From: Streptococcus sanguinis
GTDB lineage: Bacteria > Bacillota > Bacilli > Lactobacillales > Streptococcaceae
DNA: 64,000 bases
Assembly: GCF_019929225.1 (NCBI RefSeq)
Contig: NZ_JAHZPA010000007.1
Coordinates: 1-64,000, forward strand
Direction: 5' to 3'
Below the pieces are notes generated by a model. That model was given only the letters and a program-made list of their open reading frames with translations, searched no databases and was not told the origin of the DNA. Shown here one piece after another: positions 43,600 through 53,157 of the stretch (its first letter is position 1; every line of letters begins with the position of its first letter). The position numbers and the translations under genes are program-made.

Positions 43600-44850
43600 G
43601 CAATAGTTGAGACACTCTTCCAGGTCCACATCCCGCTCTAAGTGCTCTGGTGTCCAAGGAATCAAGATATCTGGTTCAACTCCCTTATCATTCATGCCCT
43701 TTCCTTGATCAATCCTAGTGTCTCGTGAGGTGGGAAACAGAAGCTCATAGTCACCAAAATCCTTCACGCAGCAATTGGAATAATCTAAAATTCCCATAGT
43801 CGGACGCCCTAGAACCGTAACCTTGGGCATCTTTTTCATGGTATCAACAAAATTGTCACCTGAAGACCCACAGGTAACATCTGCTAGCACAAAGACTTTT
43901 TCAGGTCGAGCTAGGCCTAGAACGTCTGGTAGAAAGTTCTGCTCACTGTCTTCATCGCCATAAAGGACATACCCTTTTCCCCGATTTTCTTCTAATTCTT
44001 TTAGAAATTCTTTGAGAATCTGGTGAGTTTCTGCTGACAAGTTTGGATCTTCTAGGATATTTTGCATCAGTTGCTGGCGCAAATCAACATTTCTATCGGT
44101 ATAGAGAATCTCCATCCCATCATCGCTTGGCAAATCTAAGTCACTGAAGGCCTTTCCCTGAGGGAGAGTATATTTGAAAAGTGGATAATAAAGCGAGTCC
44201 GTTCCGCCATAATTGACCCGAACATCAATGATTAAATACTTGGCCTGCTCAATAGCTGCTTGACTGTCAGCATAAAGCTGAGTGATGGCTACCTCATCCG
44301 TAAAATCTTCTAACTTAAGATAGACGATGTCCTCAGAAAGATTGCGCCATTCAAACTGCGGTGACTTATTTGGGTGAGCGGTCGGTCGAACATGCAGTTG
44401 CTCTTCCTTGCCATTGCGTACTACTGTAACTTCTCCGGCATGCTCCACAAAGTAAGCCCACTCCTTGTGCTGTCGCTCTGGTGTGGAACTGACAAAATAG
44501 TCCTTGTGCTCTTGATACACCTGAGGCAAGGCTTTCCCATCCAAGGCTAGAATCTGGTCTCCACGTTTCAGCCCCGTGTCACTATTTGCCTGCAGGACGC
44601 AGAGGCTGTCTTGGTAGTATCTTAGCTTAAATCCGAGCGGTTGCGTTTCCTTAATCCCAAACCAAACATGAGATAAAATCCCAAAACTGGCTATATAACA
44701 ATGCATCTGGTAAAGAAAGTCCTCTTGACTCATCTGATCTGTGATACGCACTCGATATTCCTCGGGATTTGCACCCATGATGTCTTTCTTTGTAGAGGAA
44801 TCCTCTCGCATAATTTCTACAACTTGCTCAAAAATCTCTGTTTTCTTCAT
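43588..44850 (-). CDS. S41-family peptidase (C-terminal processing protease-like)
   Basis: A 420-residue protein with no clear signal peptide. A helical N-terminus precedes a PDZ-like region (about 70-110) with GLKRGDQILALDG. The S41 core follows, with YLIIDVRVNYGGTDSL (about 207-222) and the probable nucleophile in T-C-G-S-S-G-D-N-F (around 330), then T-M-G-I-L-D-Y. Such enzymes cleave protein C-termini. The lack of an export signal is unusual for the family. ATG 44850 follows AAGGAG and lies four bases after mpg, so they form an operon. Confidence 0.85.
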   Translation of the reverse strand: MKKTEIFEQVVEIMREDSSTKKDIMGANPEEYRVRITDQMSQEDFLYQMHCYIASFGILSHVWFGIKETQPLGFKLRYYQDSLCVLQANSDTGLKRGDQILALDGKALPQVYQEHKDYFVSSTPERQHKEWAYFVEHAGEVTVVRNGKEEQLHVRPTAHPNKSPQFEWRNLSEDIVYLKLEDFTDEVAITQLYADSQAAIEQAKYLIIDVRVNYGGTDSLYYPLFKYTLPQGKAFSDLDLPSDDGMEILYTDRNVDLRQQLMQNILEDPNLSAETHQILKEFLKELEENRGKGYVLYGDEDSEQNFLPDVLGLARPEKVFVLADVTCGSSGDNFVDTMKKMPKVTVLGRPTMGILDYSNCCVKDFGDYELLFPTSRDTRIDQGKGMNDKGVEPDILIPWTPEHLERDVDLEECLNYCKNA

Positions 44851-44853
44851 CTT

Positions 44854-45435
44854 TTACTCCTTCTTCCAGGTGTCCTCATCGTCCAGCAGACCTCGTTTGG
44901 GCATTTTTGAGACATGACGATTGCCGGCCACATAAAAGCCCAAGGGCTCTTCCCGCCAGGCATCTGTGCAGGTCACGCCAATCCGCGGACGGCTGGCAAT
45001 CTGATTGGGAGTCAAGTCATGGGCTAATTGCAGACTGGAGGTCGCTAAACTCTGTCCATCAAAGCGCTTGTCAATCCCAGCATACTTGGTTAACTTGCCA
45101 GGGCCGTTAGCTAAAAGTCGGCCATCCGGCAGCTCTAAGGCTCGAATCAGTACGGCTTCAGCCACATTTTCACCCTTGGTCACCAGATTCAGCATCTGAT
45201 GACCATAAATCTGATAAACATACCAGTGACCTGCTGGCAGATACATGGATTCATTCTTAGGGGAGCGGCGCCCTCCAGCCGAATGGCAGGCACTGTCTTG
45301 ACTTCCCAGGTAGGCTTCTGTTTCGACAATTCGGCCTAGCTTCTGACCATTTATAATCAGCTGCATACCTAACAAAGCTCGCGCTGCTGCAACTGTGTCT
45401 GTCTCGATTAGTTTATGAAAATCTCTTGACAACAT
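44854..45435 (-). CDS. mpg: DNA-3-methyladenine glycosylase (AAG/MPG family)
   Basis: A 193-residue base-excision repair enzyme that removes alkylated purines. Family blocks are visible: ETEAYLGSQDSACHSAGGRR (about 38-57; catalytic Glu early), the YVYQIYGHQMLNLV segment, and the LANGPGKLTKYAGID segment. The frame extends to ATG 45462, but a TGCTATAAT promoter element (45447-45442) lies inside it. I therefore choose ATG 45435, which would be at or next to the RNA start, giving a leaderless message. The S41 peptidase follows. Confidence 0.9.
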   Translation of the reverse strand: MLSRDFHKLIETDTVAAARALLGMQLIINGQKLGRIVETEAYLGSQDSACHSAGGRRSPKNESMYLPAGHWYVYQIYGHQMLNLVTKGENVAEAVLIRALELPDGRLLANGPGKLTKYAGIDKRFDGQSLATSSLQLAHDLTPNQIASRPRIGVTCTDAWREEPLGFYVAGNRHVSKMPKRGLLDDEDTWKKE

Positions 45436-45441
45436 AGGTTG

Positions 45442-45447
45442 ATTATA
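45442..45447 (-). promoter_or_regulatory. Extended -10 element of mpg
   Basis: TGC-TATAAT on the minus strand, ending six bases before ATG 45435. The predicted RNA start coincides with the start codon. The -35 is poor. Confidence 0.5.
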
Positions 45448-45715
45448 GCATGATTTCTCCATTTACAGAGGAAAAGAAATGTTGCAAAAATGTTATTTTT
45501 CTCCTTCTCATAAACTTGTTATTTGTTACAAAAAGATTACGATGTAAACAGCCAAAAAATCGTGGAAAAGCTTATAAAATCTATTTATTGTCTAATTGCA
45601 TTGCATATATTTTGTAACATTTTTATTAACAGAGTATGTTATTTATGTATCAATCCAGTTTTTCATTGCTTCAAATGAAATATTTGTTTAATATTATACT
45701 AGAAGGAGGGGTAAG

Positions 45716-46111
45716 ATGAAAAAATTATCTAAAATTTCTTTATTTTTATTACCACTAATTGCACTTTTCTTTTTAGCAGCTTGCGGAAATTCTGCAGATA
45801 AGAAGACTGAAGAAAGCTCAAGTTCCAGCTCAAGCGTATCTTCTTCATCTAAAGCTAAAACAAGCTCTAGCAGCACATCTGAAGAAAGCGGTAGTGCCAA
45901 AGTCAACGTAAACGGCGGTGATACCAGCGTTAATGTAAATGGCGATGACGAAAGCGGCGATGCTTCTGTTGAAACTAACGGAGACGGTAGTGCTAATGTA
46001 CAAACTGACAACGCTGGCGTTAGCGTAAATGAAGATGGCGTTCATGTTCAAGGCGGCGGCGTTGATGTTAAGGTCGGCAGCGATGGATCTGTCAATATTC
46101 AAACACCTTAA
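45716..46111 (+). CDS. Lipoprotein with Ser-rich stalk and Val/Asn/Gly repeats
   Basis: A 131-residue lipoprotein with a signal peptide and lipobox L-A-A-C at 20-23. A Ser-rich stalk (about 34-60) follows, then about eight imperfect units of 8-11 residues with alternating V-x-V and Asp/Gly/Asn turns (for example VNVNGGD, VNVNGDD, VSVNEDG, VDVKVGSDG). The repeats suggest a small beta-ladder, perhaps cation-binding, but no family is recognised. AGGAGGGGTAAG precedes the ATG. A terminator follows. It is a single-gene unit. Confidence 0.85.
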   Translation: MKKLSKISLFLLPLIALFFLAACGNSADKKTEESSSSSSSVSSSSKAKTSSSSTSEESGSAKVNVNGGDTSVNVNGDDESGDASVETNGDGSANVQTDNAGVSVNEDGVHVQGGGVDVKVGSDGSVNIQTP

Positions 46112-46143
46112 TTGAAAAATGTCTTTTGATTATTATAAATCAT

Positions 46144-46170
46144 AAAAACCGAGTTTTGCTCGGTTTTTTT
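46144..46170 (+). terminator. Terminator of the repeat lipoprotein gene
   Basis: Stem AAAAACCGAG (46144-46153) with CTCGGTTTTT (46159-46168), loop TTTTG, then T-run. Confidence 0.92.
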
Positions 46171-46273
46171 GTCTTTCTCCTATGCATTTCAAAAACTTGT
46201 AAAACATTAAAAATACTTGTAAAAACTTATCCGTCGTGTTATACTCTATTTAGAAAAGCAAGGAGGGACATGC

Positions 46274-47020
46274 ATGTACCAAGAACAACGCTTAGCTGAA
46301 ATCTTAGAGCTTTTGGCTAAGAAAAAACAGCTGTCAGCCAAGGATATGATTGAACATTTTCAGGTCTCTAAAGATACTATTCGGCGAGATTTTTCGATTT
46401 TGAGCGAGCGTAGGCTTGTGCAGCGCACCCACGGAGGTATTATCCCGCTAGACACTAGCCGGCAAATCCCCTCCTTTAACGACCGCATCAACCGACTAAG
46501 TCAAGAAAAAAAGGCTATTGCTCAGAAGGCCCACGACTTTCTCAAGCCGGGGCAAATAGCTTTCTTTGATGTCTCAACCATCGTTCTCCATCTGGCTCAG
46601 CGCATCAAGGAGCCTATGACAATCTACTCCCATTCTCTTGATAATGCAATCATGCTGAGCACTCAGGACAAAGTGGACTTTCACCTCTTAGGCGGAAAAT
46701 TTTATCCCAAAAACCGATTCTACTATGCGCTCAATGAAGCAGAGCTGCTGGAGCAAATTTCCTTTGACATTGCCTTTATAGGGGCAGCCAGTGTCTCTGA
46801 TGGTCTAGTCAGCTTTGAAGACGAGGCTGATGCTCACCTGAAAAGACTGGCTTTGAAGCACGCCAAGACTAAGATTCTGCTGGCTGAGCAAGACAAATGG
46901 CAGAAAGAATCTAAGTACATCCTGGGTCCTGTCAGCGACTTTGACTACTGGATTACGGACCAAGAGCCCATCCCTGAAGTCCAAAAACTGCTTGGAGACA
47001 AGGTTAAAATAATTTATTAA
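46274..47020 (+). CDS. DeoR-family transcriptional regulator
   Basis: A 248-residue repressor with an N-terminal winged helix (LAEILELLAKKKQLSAKDMI, then the DeoR signature VSKDTIRRDFSILSERRLVQ, about 29-48, and R-T-H-G-G). A sugar-phosphate isomerase-like sensor domain ends D-F-D-Y-W-I-T-D. Such regulators respond to phosphorylated sugars. The ribosome site AAGGAGGGAC precedes ATG 46274. The HAD phosphatase follows after 32 bases and is probably its partner in sugar-phosphate control. Confidence 0.93.
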   Translation: MYQEQRLAEILELLAKKKQLSAKDMIEHFQVSKDTIRRDFSILSERRLVQRTHGGIIPLDTSRQIPSFNDRINRLSQEKKAIAQKAHDFLKPGQIAFFDVSTIVLHLAQRIKEPMTIYSHSLDNAIMLSTQDKVDFHLLGGKFYPKNRFYYALNEAELLEQISFDIAFIGAASVSDGLVSFEDEADAHLKRLALKHAKTKILLAEQDKWQKESKYILGPVSDFDYWITDQEPIPEVQKLLGDKVKIIY

Positions 47021-47052
47021 ATCGATCCATTAGACACAAAGGAGGAAGAGCT

Positions 47053-47880
47053 ATGACAAACCACCCGATTCGCCTGATTATCAGCGACATTGACGGCACC
47101 ATTTTGGACGACCAGCATCTAGTAGATCCTAATCTCAAAGACATGATTCCCCTGCTAAGCCGAGAAAAAATCCCTTTCGTTCTCGCTTCTGCCCGCTCTC
47201 CTCTAGGCATGGAGCCCATTGCCCGTGAGCTGGGACTGGGAGATAATCCGTTAGCCTGCTACAATGGCGCTCTGGTCATCAAGGGCGACCCGCAAGCTTA
47301 TGAAACTATTATCGAGCATCCTCTCGACAAGAAAGAAATCCGCACTTTTCTGGAATTTGTCAAGGCTGAATTTCCTAGCGTATCCATCAATCTCTACTCT
47401 GGTAAGGATTGGATCGCTGACCGTCTGGATAAGTGGGTGCAGATAGAGGCAGCTATTACAGGTGAGCAGCCGATAATTCAGAATGTGTTAATGCCGGTGC
47501 TGGATGTTCTAATGCCTGCTCACAAGTTACTCCTCATTGATGAAGCGCCTATCATCCAGAAACTCCATGACTACCTACAGACCTTGGACTTTGCCAAGAC
47601 AGCCTTCTATCTCTCTAAGGACAACTACATGGAAGTCACGGCCAAGCATGTCTCCAAGGAGCAAGCCTTATACGAAATTGCCCAGCACTATCAAGTGCAT
47701 CTAGAGCAGGTTATGACAATCGGAGACAACTTCAATGACCTTCCTATGCTCCGCCTGGCTGGACTTGGAGTCGCTATGGGCAATGCCCCCGAAGCAGTCA
47801 AAACCGAGGCAAAAGCCGTCACCAAAAGCAACAATGAGCACGGAGTTGCAGAAGCTGTAGAAAAGTATGTTTTGATATAA
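47053..47880 (+). CDS. Cof-type HAD phosphatase
   Basis: A 275-residue cytoplasmic phosphatase of the HAD superfamily, subclass IIB. Motif I is D-I-D-G-T-I near residues 12-17, motif II is the S/A in V-L-A-S-A-R, motif III a Lys in the region V-T-A-K-H-V-S-K-E, and motif IV is GDNFNDLPML. Substrates of the family are sugar phosphates, flavin precursors or nucleotides and cannot be told here. GGAGGAAGAGCT precedes the ATG. It is in an operon with the DeoR regulator. Confidence 0.93.
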   Translation: MTNHPIRLIISDIDGTILDDQHLVDPNLKDMIPLLSREKIPFVLASARSPLGMEPIARELGLGDNPLACYNGALVIKGDPQAYETIIEHPLDKKEIRTFLEFVKAEFPSVSINLYSGKDWIADRLDKWVQIEAAITGEQPIIQNVLMPVLDVLMPAHKLLLIDEAPIIQKLHDYLQTLDFAKTAFYLSKDNYMEVTAKHVSKEQALYEIAQHYQVHLEQVMTIGDNFNDLPMLRLAGLGVAMGNAPEAVKTEAKAVTKSNNEHGVAEAVEKYVLI

Positions 47881-47883
47881 CGC

Positions 47884-47912
47884 AAAAAATCTGCTCAAGG
47901 GCAGATTTTTTT
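47884..47912. terminator. Bidirectional terminator between the HAD and GNAT genes
   Basis: Stem AAAAAATCTGC (47884-47894) with GCAGATTTTTT (47901-47911), loop TCAAGG. A- and T-runs on both sides serve both convergent genes. The GNAT stop codon overlaps its right end. Confidence 0.92.
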
Positions 47913-48396
47913 ATTGATGATAGTCATAAGCCTGGCGAGGACTGCCATCAGCCACATAAATAATGCCGCACCTCCTAAAGCCGTAGTTCAGGACAGCAGC
48001 CTGCATAGCTTGATTGTCCGCATGGGTATCGATTCGCAAGTAGGGAATCTGCTGGCGGCAAAAATCAAAGACCTGACGGGACAGGCCTCTGACTTGCCCG
48101 TTCGAAGCGATGCGATGAATGGTGCCGTAAGGCTCTGCAAAATGCCAGGTTCCCTTTTCGATGACCTGATAGGTCGGGTCTTCTCCAATGATAAAGGCAA
48201 AGGTACCAACCGGCCGCCCTTCTTCCTCGACAACAAAGGAGTGGCCAGTCGCAATGTCATCCTCAATCAAGCTCGCGCTGGGATAGCCTCCATCCCACTG
48301 AGTCGGATTGCCTTGGTCTTTCATGAACTGACGAGCCACATCATAAATCGTCATAATGGCTGGGATATCTTCTATTTGGGACAAACGAATCTTCAT
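47911..48396 (-). CDS. GNAT-family N-acetyltransferase
   Basis: A 161-residue acetyltransferase. The opening MKIRLSQIEDIPAIMTIYD is typical, the central beta sheet contains FVVEEEGRPVGTFAFI, and the acetyl-CoA-binding region is around I-A-S-N-G-Q-V-R-G-L-S (about 110-120), followed by IDTHADNQAMQ and N-Y-G-F-R-R-C-G. The acceptor is unknown. The start is ATG 48396 behind AAAGGAGG. The longer frame from 48498 overlaps dltD and its terminator. It lies downstream of the dlt operon on the same strand but behind a terminator. Confidence 0.9.
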   Translation of the reverse strand: MKIRLSQIEDIPAIMTIYDVARQFMKDQGNPTQWDGGYPSASLIEDDIATGHSFVVEEEGRPVGTFAFIIGEDPTYQVIEKGTWHFAEPYGTIHRIASNGQVRGLSRQVFDFCRQQIPYLRIDTHADNQAMQAAVLNYGFRRCGIIYVADGSPRQAYDYHQ

Positions 48397-48410
48397 CTTT
48401 CCTCCTTTAT

Positions 48411-48442
48411 AAAAATAAGGCTGGAAAGTCCCAACCTTATTT
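48411..48442 (-). terminator. Terminator of the dlt operon
   Basis: AATAAGG-C-TGG (from 48414) pairs with CC-x-AACCTTATT (to 48442) around AAAGTC. On the minus strand it is followed by TTTTTATAA. The dltD stop codon lies in the stem. Confidence 0.75.
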
Positions 48443-49705
48443 GAATTCTTCTGGTTTGCCAGTATACTGAGACCATTCCTTAGTGAAGAAGCGGTCATTG
48501 ATCTGGTAGTTTGGCGCCGGCTGTGGATTGGCTACAAAAGGATCAACAGCCTTGTCAAAGGCCAGCCAGCCATTCCAGCCCATGTGGATAGTGTCCTGCA
48601 TGAAGTAAGGCTTGTCGCCGTCCTTAGAAAAATCAGCGATGTTGGTAAAACCCTGACTTTCCAGCTGGTAGCGAATCTTGGCAACCGTCCGCTGGTACAT
48701 TTCAGGACTGAGTCCTGTATACTCCATCCACTTAGAATTGACCGGTGGAATGATGAAGATGACATTAGTCTTTGACTTGGCGAACTGGTCCAGAACCAGC
48801 TGCAAGTCGTTGTACTCAGGAGATTTTTCATAAGATTGCTTGGTTTGAAAACCTCTGAGCTTGGCAACCTTGCCGGCCAGACGGGTCTTGTAAAATTGAT
48901 TGTCTATGCCGAATTGATTGTTATTGGTCTTCTTCTTGGCCTCTGCTGTAGCAATCTCTTCCAAAGCCTGATAGGAGAAGGTGTCTGGCAAATCAGCCAT
49001 ATAAGGCAAAATTCGCTGGTCATAATTTTCATTATTGAGGGCAGCAAAGTTGCTAAAAAAAGCATCTTGGCGCTCATTAAGATGAGCCATCATCTCAATA
49101 TGGCGCTCTTCAAAGCTGCTCAGCTTTTTACCTTCCGACAGCTTCTGGACGCTCTCTGCCATAGCAACATCTGGATAAAGCTGCAGGAGGCGCTGGGCTG
49201 CATATTGCGCCGCCGCATCTCCTTGCTGCTGAGACAGATAAGCCGTCAGCTGATCACTGTTGAAGTACTGCTGAAAGGCCGAAGCATCATAGCCAGTCTT
49301 GGTAAACCACTGGGGCGACACTACATAGACCGCCGTTTGCCCCTCCAGCTCAGAGGACATCTGCTGCATACCAAAGTACTGATTAAATGATGCTGCCCCG
49401 CGCTGGCCTAGAAAATAAGGCCGATAGGAGCGGTCGTATTTCTCAGCCAGCACTGCTGGATGCATGCTATCAAAGCGCAGCCATTCACTAGAGCCAAAGA
49501 AGGGAACAAAGCGCATCTTCTTATCGGTCAAGGCTGTCACCTTCTTGCTGCGGCTCTTGAAGTTTTCTGCTGTCAAAGTCACTGCCGAGCGCTTCTCTGC
49601 TTCTATATCATGCTTTTTATCAAGCGGATAGAAGAAAAAGAGCAGGGCAACCATGGCCATGGCGCAGAAAACCGGCCCCAGAATCAACCAGAGTCGTTTA
49701 AGCAT
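48437..49705 (-). CDS. dltD: D-alanyl-lipoteichoic acid biosynthesis protein DltD
   Basis: A 422-residue protein with one N-terminal membrane anchor (about 5-27) and an external SGNH-like domain. The nucleophile is in F-G-S-S-E-W (about 70-75), and the Asp/His pair in D-T-I-H-M-G-W (about 370-376). DltD completes transfer of D-alanine to lipoteichoic acid outside the cell. It overlaps dltC by eight bases and is the last gene of dltXABCD. A terminator begins inside the gene end. Confidence 0.97.
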   Translation of the reverse strand: MLKRLWLILGPVFCAMAMVALLFFFYPLDKKHDIEAEKRSAVTLTAENFKSRSKKVTALTDKKMRFVPFFGSSEWLRFDSMHPAVLAEKYDRSYRPYFLGQRGAASFNQYFGMQQMSSELEGQTAVYVVSPQWFTKTGYDASAFQQYFNSDQLTAYLSQQQGDAAAQYAAQRLLQLYPDVAMAESVQKLSEGKKLSSFEERHIEMMAHLNERQDAFFSNFAALNNENYDQRILPYMADLPDTFSYQALEEIATAEAKKKTNNNQFGIDNQFYKTRLAGKVAKLRGFQTKQSYEKSPEYNDLQLVLDQFAKSKTNVIFIIPPVNSKWMEYTGLSPEMYQRTVAKIRYQLESQGFTNIADFSKDGDKPYFMQDTIHMGWNGWLAFDKAVDPFVANPQPAPNYQINDRFFTKEWSQYTGKPEEFK

Positions 49706-49937
49706 TGCGAAGCTCCGTTACGCCTTCAACGATTTTATTAGCTGTGTTCCAGTCATCGCGGCCAAACTCTGACACTGGCACGCGGATATCAAAACGGTTT
49801 TCCAGCTCAACAATCAGCTCGACCGTTCCCATACTGTCTAGGACACCAGCGTCAAACAAATCCTCGTCCATCATATCTGACACATCTTCCATAAATAGTT
49901 CTTCAATAATTTCAATTACTTCTGTTTTTATATCCAT
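49698..49937 (-). CDS. dltC: D-alanine carrier protein DltC
   Basis: A 79-residue acidic acyl-carrier-type protein. The phosphopantetheine attachment serine is in D-S-M-G-T-V-E (about 35-41). DltA loads D-alanine on it and it delivers the residue to DltB at the membrane. Typical length. A TGAGGAAGAAAA site precedes ATG 49937, 19 bases after dltB. Confidence 0.97.
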   Translation of the reverse strand: MDIKTEVIEIIEELFMEDVSDMMDEDLFDAGVLDSMGTVELIVELENRFDIRVPVSEFGRDDWNTANKIVEGVTELRNA

Positions 49938-49956
49938 TTTTCTTCCTCATTCATTT

Positions 49957-51201
49957 TTATTTTTTAAACCAAAGCTCATTTAAAAATCCCGAAAAGATCA
50001 AAAATGAGAACATGACTGCGTGAAAGGTCACCACAATCCCCAAAGCTTGGGTCCATTTATTGTCTGGCAAAGGCGGAAGCCCCTTAGCCTTGCGCTCTTT
50101 GTTTAGCGTTTTCTTCTTGCGCAGCCAGGCATCATTGACGACTAGACCAGCTCCATGAAAGAGACCGTAGGCGATATAGTACCAGGTCACACCATGCCAA
50201 AAGCCCATTATCAGCATGTTGATCAGATAGGCCACACTAGAGGTCGTGTTGCGGTTTTTAAAGACCTTATTGCGCATCAGGACCATGACCAGCCGCATAA
50301 AGACAAAATCACGGAACCAAAAGGACAGACTCATGTGCCAGCGATTCCAAAATTCTTTCAAATCGCGTGAGAGAAAGGGCTTATCAAAGTTGATAGGGCT
50401 CTTGATTCCCATGAGATTGGAAATAGCTAGCGCAAACATCGAATAACCGGCAAAGTCAAAGAAGAGATCCAGACCAAAGACATACATGACGCCCAGAGTT
50501 CCCAGATTAAAGAAACCGCCGGTATAGAGAGCGTAGGTCTTGACATGCCCCAGCAAGAGATGTCCAAAGATATGGGCTAGGATAAACTTATAGAGAAAGC
50601 CTAGCATGATATACTTAACAGACTGCTCCAGCATATCCAGCAGCTCATCGCGCTCAGGAATGTTCAAATAGTCTTCATTGAAACGCTTAAAACGATCAAT
50701 GGGGCCACTCGAAAAGGTCGGCATGAAGAGCAGGAAACTCAGGAACTCCCAGAGCGTGAACTCTGTCAGAACTCCATCGCGCATCTCAATCATCATCCCT
50801 ACCGAACGAAAGGTCAGATAGGAAATCCCCAAAAAACCAAAGAGAGATTGATGGCCGCTGATTGCGGGCTCTACCTTGACAAGCACAAGCGGCAGAACTG
50901 CCATCAAAGTATGCAGATAAAAGATCCACTTGCTGTCCCGCGACTGGCGATAAAGCTTATATGAATAAACCCAAACTATCTGCCAGATGACATAGCCCAG
51001 TAAAGCACAAAGCTGCGCCAGACTGGGACCTGTCAGCATCAGGACGATAAAGACCAAGCTGACCAAGGCTTCATAAAGGGGGAAGCGTTTCTTAAAGAAA
51101 AGTCCGACAAAGATTGGCAGAACTGCCAGAACGATATAGACAAAGTAAACTGGGTTGCCGTAGGGTTCCAAGTGAGGCAGCTGTTTCAAGAAATCCATCA
51201 T
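49957..51201 (-). CDS. dltB: D-alanyl transfer protein DltB (MBOAT family)
   Basis: A 414-residue membrane O-acyltransferase with about 11-12 hydrophobic segments. The signature [20 protein letters not shown] (about 278-297) and the catalytic His in F-W-H-G-V-T-W (around 328-334) are visible. It passes D-alanine from DltC across the membrane. Its start overlaps the dltA stop by four bases (ATGA-type coupling). Confidence 0.97.
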   Translation of the reverse strand: MMDFLKQLPHLEPYGNPVYFVYIVLAVLPIFVGLFFKKRFPLYEALVSLVFIVLMLTGPSLAQLCALLGYVIWQIVWVYSYKLYRQSRDSKWIFYLHTLMAVLPLVLVKVEPAISGHQSLFGFLGISYLTFRSVGMMIEMRDGVLTEFTLWEFLSFLLFMPTFSSGPIDRFKRFNEDYLNIPERDELLDMLEQSVKYIMLGFLYKFILAHIFGHLLLGHVKTYALYTGGFFNLGTLGVMYVFGLDLFFDFAGYSMFALAISNLMGIKSPINFDKPFLSRDLKEFWNRWHMSLSFWFRDFVFMRLVMVLMRNKVFKNRNTTSSVAYLINMLIMGFWHGVTWYYIAYGLFHGAGLVVNDAWLRKKKTLNKERKAKGLPPLPDNKWTQALGIVVTFHAVMFSFLIFSGFLNELWFKK

Positions 51202-52748
51202 CGCTTATTGACCTCGCTAATCAGCCCCTTAATGTCAATCTTGCCATTCGGGGTCAAAGGCAAGGTCTCTCGATAGAGAAACTTGGACGGCATCATGTAG
51301 GACATCATGATATCCTGCAGATCTTCCTTGATTGCCTTGGTAATATCGATTTCTCGCTCAAACTGCTCAGCCACACCGTCTTTGAGGATGACATAGGCCA
51401 GCAGATTTTGAACCTTGTGGTCCTTGTTGTAGCGGGGCACAGCCACTGCAGATTCAACGTATTTCGATTTGTTCAGATTCTGAGACACATCCTCCAGCTC
51501 AATACGGAAACCATTAAACTTGATCTGGAAGTCCATCCGGCCGCCATAGAGCAGCAGGCCTTCATCTGTCATTGAGCCGACATCTCCTGTATGATAGGCT
51601 GGCAGACCTTCAAATTCAAAGAAGGCTTCTGCGGTTTTTTCAGGATTGTTCAGATAACCCTTGGATACCGCTGGACCGCAGACGATGATTTCTCCCTGCT
51701 GACCATTCGGCACCTTCTGCCCCTCTTCATCAATGACAAAGGTCGGAGAGTCCGCCTTGGTATAGCCAATCGGCAGGCGCTTGCAATTTTGCAGCATCTC
51801 ATCTGTCACTGCTACTGCAGACAGGGCCACTGTTGCCTCAGTCGGACCGTAAGCATTGATAATGCGAGCTTGAGGGAAGCGATCGCGCAGCTTCTGAGCT
51901 GTCTTGACCGTCAACTCCTCGCCGTCAAAATAGAAATGCGTCAGCTGAGGCATCTTCTGGCTGTTAAAGTCATCCGACAGCAAGGCCATATCCGCAAAGG
52001 AAGGCGTCGAAGTCCAGATAGCAATAGGCAGACTGAGAATCGTCTCAAACAGCTGCTTGAAATCCTGAGTCACAGCCGAAGGCAGGGCAAAAAGAGTCCC
52101 TCCTAAGGCTAAAGTCGGCGCCCAATACATGACCGACAAGTCAAAAGAATAAGGCGGCTGAGCCAACATTTGAGGACGCTCCGGAGTCGCAAACTCTTTA
52201 TCCGTAATCATCCAATTCGTAAAGCTGAGCAGATTATTATGGGAAATCTGCACTCCCTTAGGCTTGCCAGTCGTTCCTGATGTGAAAATGATGTAGTAGT
52301 TATCATCTCCCTGCACTGGATGACTAAGCTCATAGGACGCTCCCTCTCTGAAAGCTGCCTGAACTTGCTCAACACTAAAAATAGGGGCTGCTACATCTGC
52401 CAACGGAAAATCGTTGATGGCGATAATCAAGCTTGGCTCAGCAACTTCCACAATCGCTGCCACGCGCTCCAAGGCTGAATGGCTGTCAATAGGAATGTAG
52501 GTATGACCAGACTTGGTCAAGGCCACAAAAGTAGCCAGCATTTCGTATTCCTGACCGCCAAAGACCACAACCGGAGACTTATCGGGAAGTCCCAAACGGT
52601 CAATCTGAGCCGCCAACGAATCGGAATCCTTCTTTAAATCGCCATAAGTATGAACTTGACCTAAAATATCATAAACTGGAAAATCCGGCTGCACCTGAGC
52701 AAAATGCTCAATCGTTTCAATCATATCATGTATCACTTTATTTGACAT
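51198..52748 (-). CDS. dltA: D-alanine-[carrier protein] ligase DltA
   Basis: A 516-residue adenylating enzyme that activates D-alanine with ATP and loads DltC. Adenylation motifs are [11 protein letters not shown] (about 153-163), N-A-Y-G-P-T-E-A-T (about 298-306), Y-H-T-G-D (about 390-394) and the catalytic Lys in P-N-G-K-I-D (about 500-505). TAGGAAATA precedes the ATG, 19 bases after dltX. D-alanylation lowers surface negative charge and protects against cationic peptides. Confidence 0.98.
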   Translation of the reverse strand: MSNKVIHDMIETIEHFAQVQPDFPVYDILGQVHTYGDLKKDSDSLAAQIDRLGLPDKSPVVVFGGQEYEMLATFVALTKSGHTYIPIDSHSALERVAAIVEVAEPSLIIAINDFPLADVAAPIFSVEQVQAAFREGASYELSHPVQGDDNYYIIFTSGTTGKPKGVQISHNNLLSFTNWMITDKEFATPERPQMLAQPPYSFDLSVMYWAPTLALGGTLFALPSAVTQDFKQLFETILSLPIAIWTSTPSFADMALLSDDFNSQKMPQLTHFYFDGEELTVKTAQKLRDRFPQARIINAYGPTEATVALSAVAVTDEMLQNCKRLPIGYTKADSPTFVIDEEGQKVPNGQQGEIIVCGPAVSKGYLNNPEKTAEAFFEFEGLPAYHTGDVGSMTDEGLLLYGGRMDFQIKFNGFRIELEDVSQNLNKSKYVESAVAVPRYNKDHKVQNLLAYVILKDGVAEQFEREIDITKAIKEDLQDIMMSYMMPSKFLYRETLPLTPNGKIDIKGLISEVNKR

Positions 52749-52767
52749 TATTTCCTACTCTCTCACA

Positions 52768-52899
52768 TTAAAATTCATTATAGATAAAGCCGCCCTGACC
52801 CTGACCCAGATAGCTAAAGAAATAAAGCAAGGCCAGAAAGATAACAAAATATAGTAGGGTTTGGCCCAAAAACTTATATAGGGTTTGATGTTTTTTCAT
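52768..52899 (-). CDS. dltX: Small Dlt operon protein DltX
   Basis: A 43-residue protein too short for usual gene calling. It has a basic start (MKKHQTLYKF), one membrane segment (about 14-31, TLLYFVIFLALLYFFSYL) and the conserved C-terminal end G-G-F-I-Y-N-E-F typical of DltX. AGAGAG lies upstream of ATG 52899. It is the first gene of the operon, 19 bases before dltA. DltX is needed for D-alanylation in Gram-positives and is thought to contact DltD or the acceptor through its C-terminal motif. Confidence 0.93.
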   Translation of the reverse strand: MKKHQTLYKFLGQTLLYFVIFLALLYFFSYLGQGQGGFIYNEF

Positions 52900-52933
52900 T
52901 GATCTCTCTTATATTTTTAGTTAGACTTACACC

Positions 52934-52963
52934 ATTTTACCATTTTATGGAAGATGTTTTCAA
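52934..52963 (-). promoter_or_regulatory. Promoter of dltXABCD
   Basis: On the minus strand TTGAAA (52963-52958), 18-base spacer, TAAAAT (52939-52934) preceded by TGG, an extended -10. The RNA start would be about 28 bases before dltX. Confidence 0.65.
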
Positions 52964-53051
52964 CACAAAAGCTAAGGAAGATGTAAAGTTCTTGTAAGGA
53001 AGAAAGGTACTTTGATGTGCCTTATAAACAGCCATTAAAAGACTTTTTCAA

Positions 53052-53078
53052 AAAATATATAAAAATTTTATATATTTT
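53052..53078. promoter_or_regulatory. 27-base palindrome, probable PadR operator
   Basis: Two perfect 13-base arms (53052-53064 and 53066-53078), made of A4-TATAT-A4 and its complement around a central A, two bases before the -35 of the PadR operon. A second palindrome, CTATATATAG (53108-53117), overlaps the -10 region. PadR proteins bind such AT-rich palindromes, so autoregulation is likely. Confidence 0.55.
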
Positions 53079-53080
53079 GC

Positions 53081-53109
53081 TTGACTTTTTTCCTAAGAGG
53101 TTGTAGACT
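53081..53109 (+). promoter_or_regulatory. Promoter of the PadR-DUF1700-DUF4097 operon
   Basis: TTGACT (53081-53086), 17-base spacer, TAGACT (53104-53109), about 50 bases before the padR-type ATG. Confidence 0.55.
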
Positions 53110-53157
53110 ATATATAGAAAGATTATATATAAATATTTTACACAAGGAGGTGGTCCT

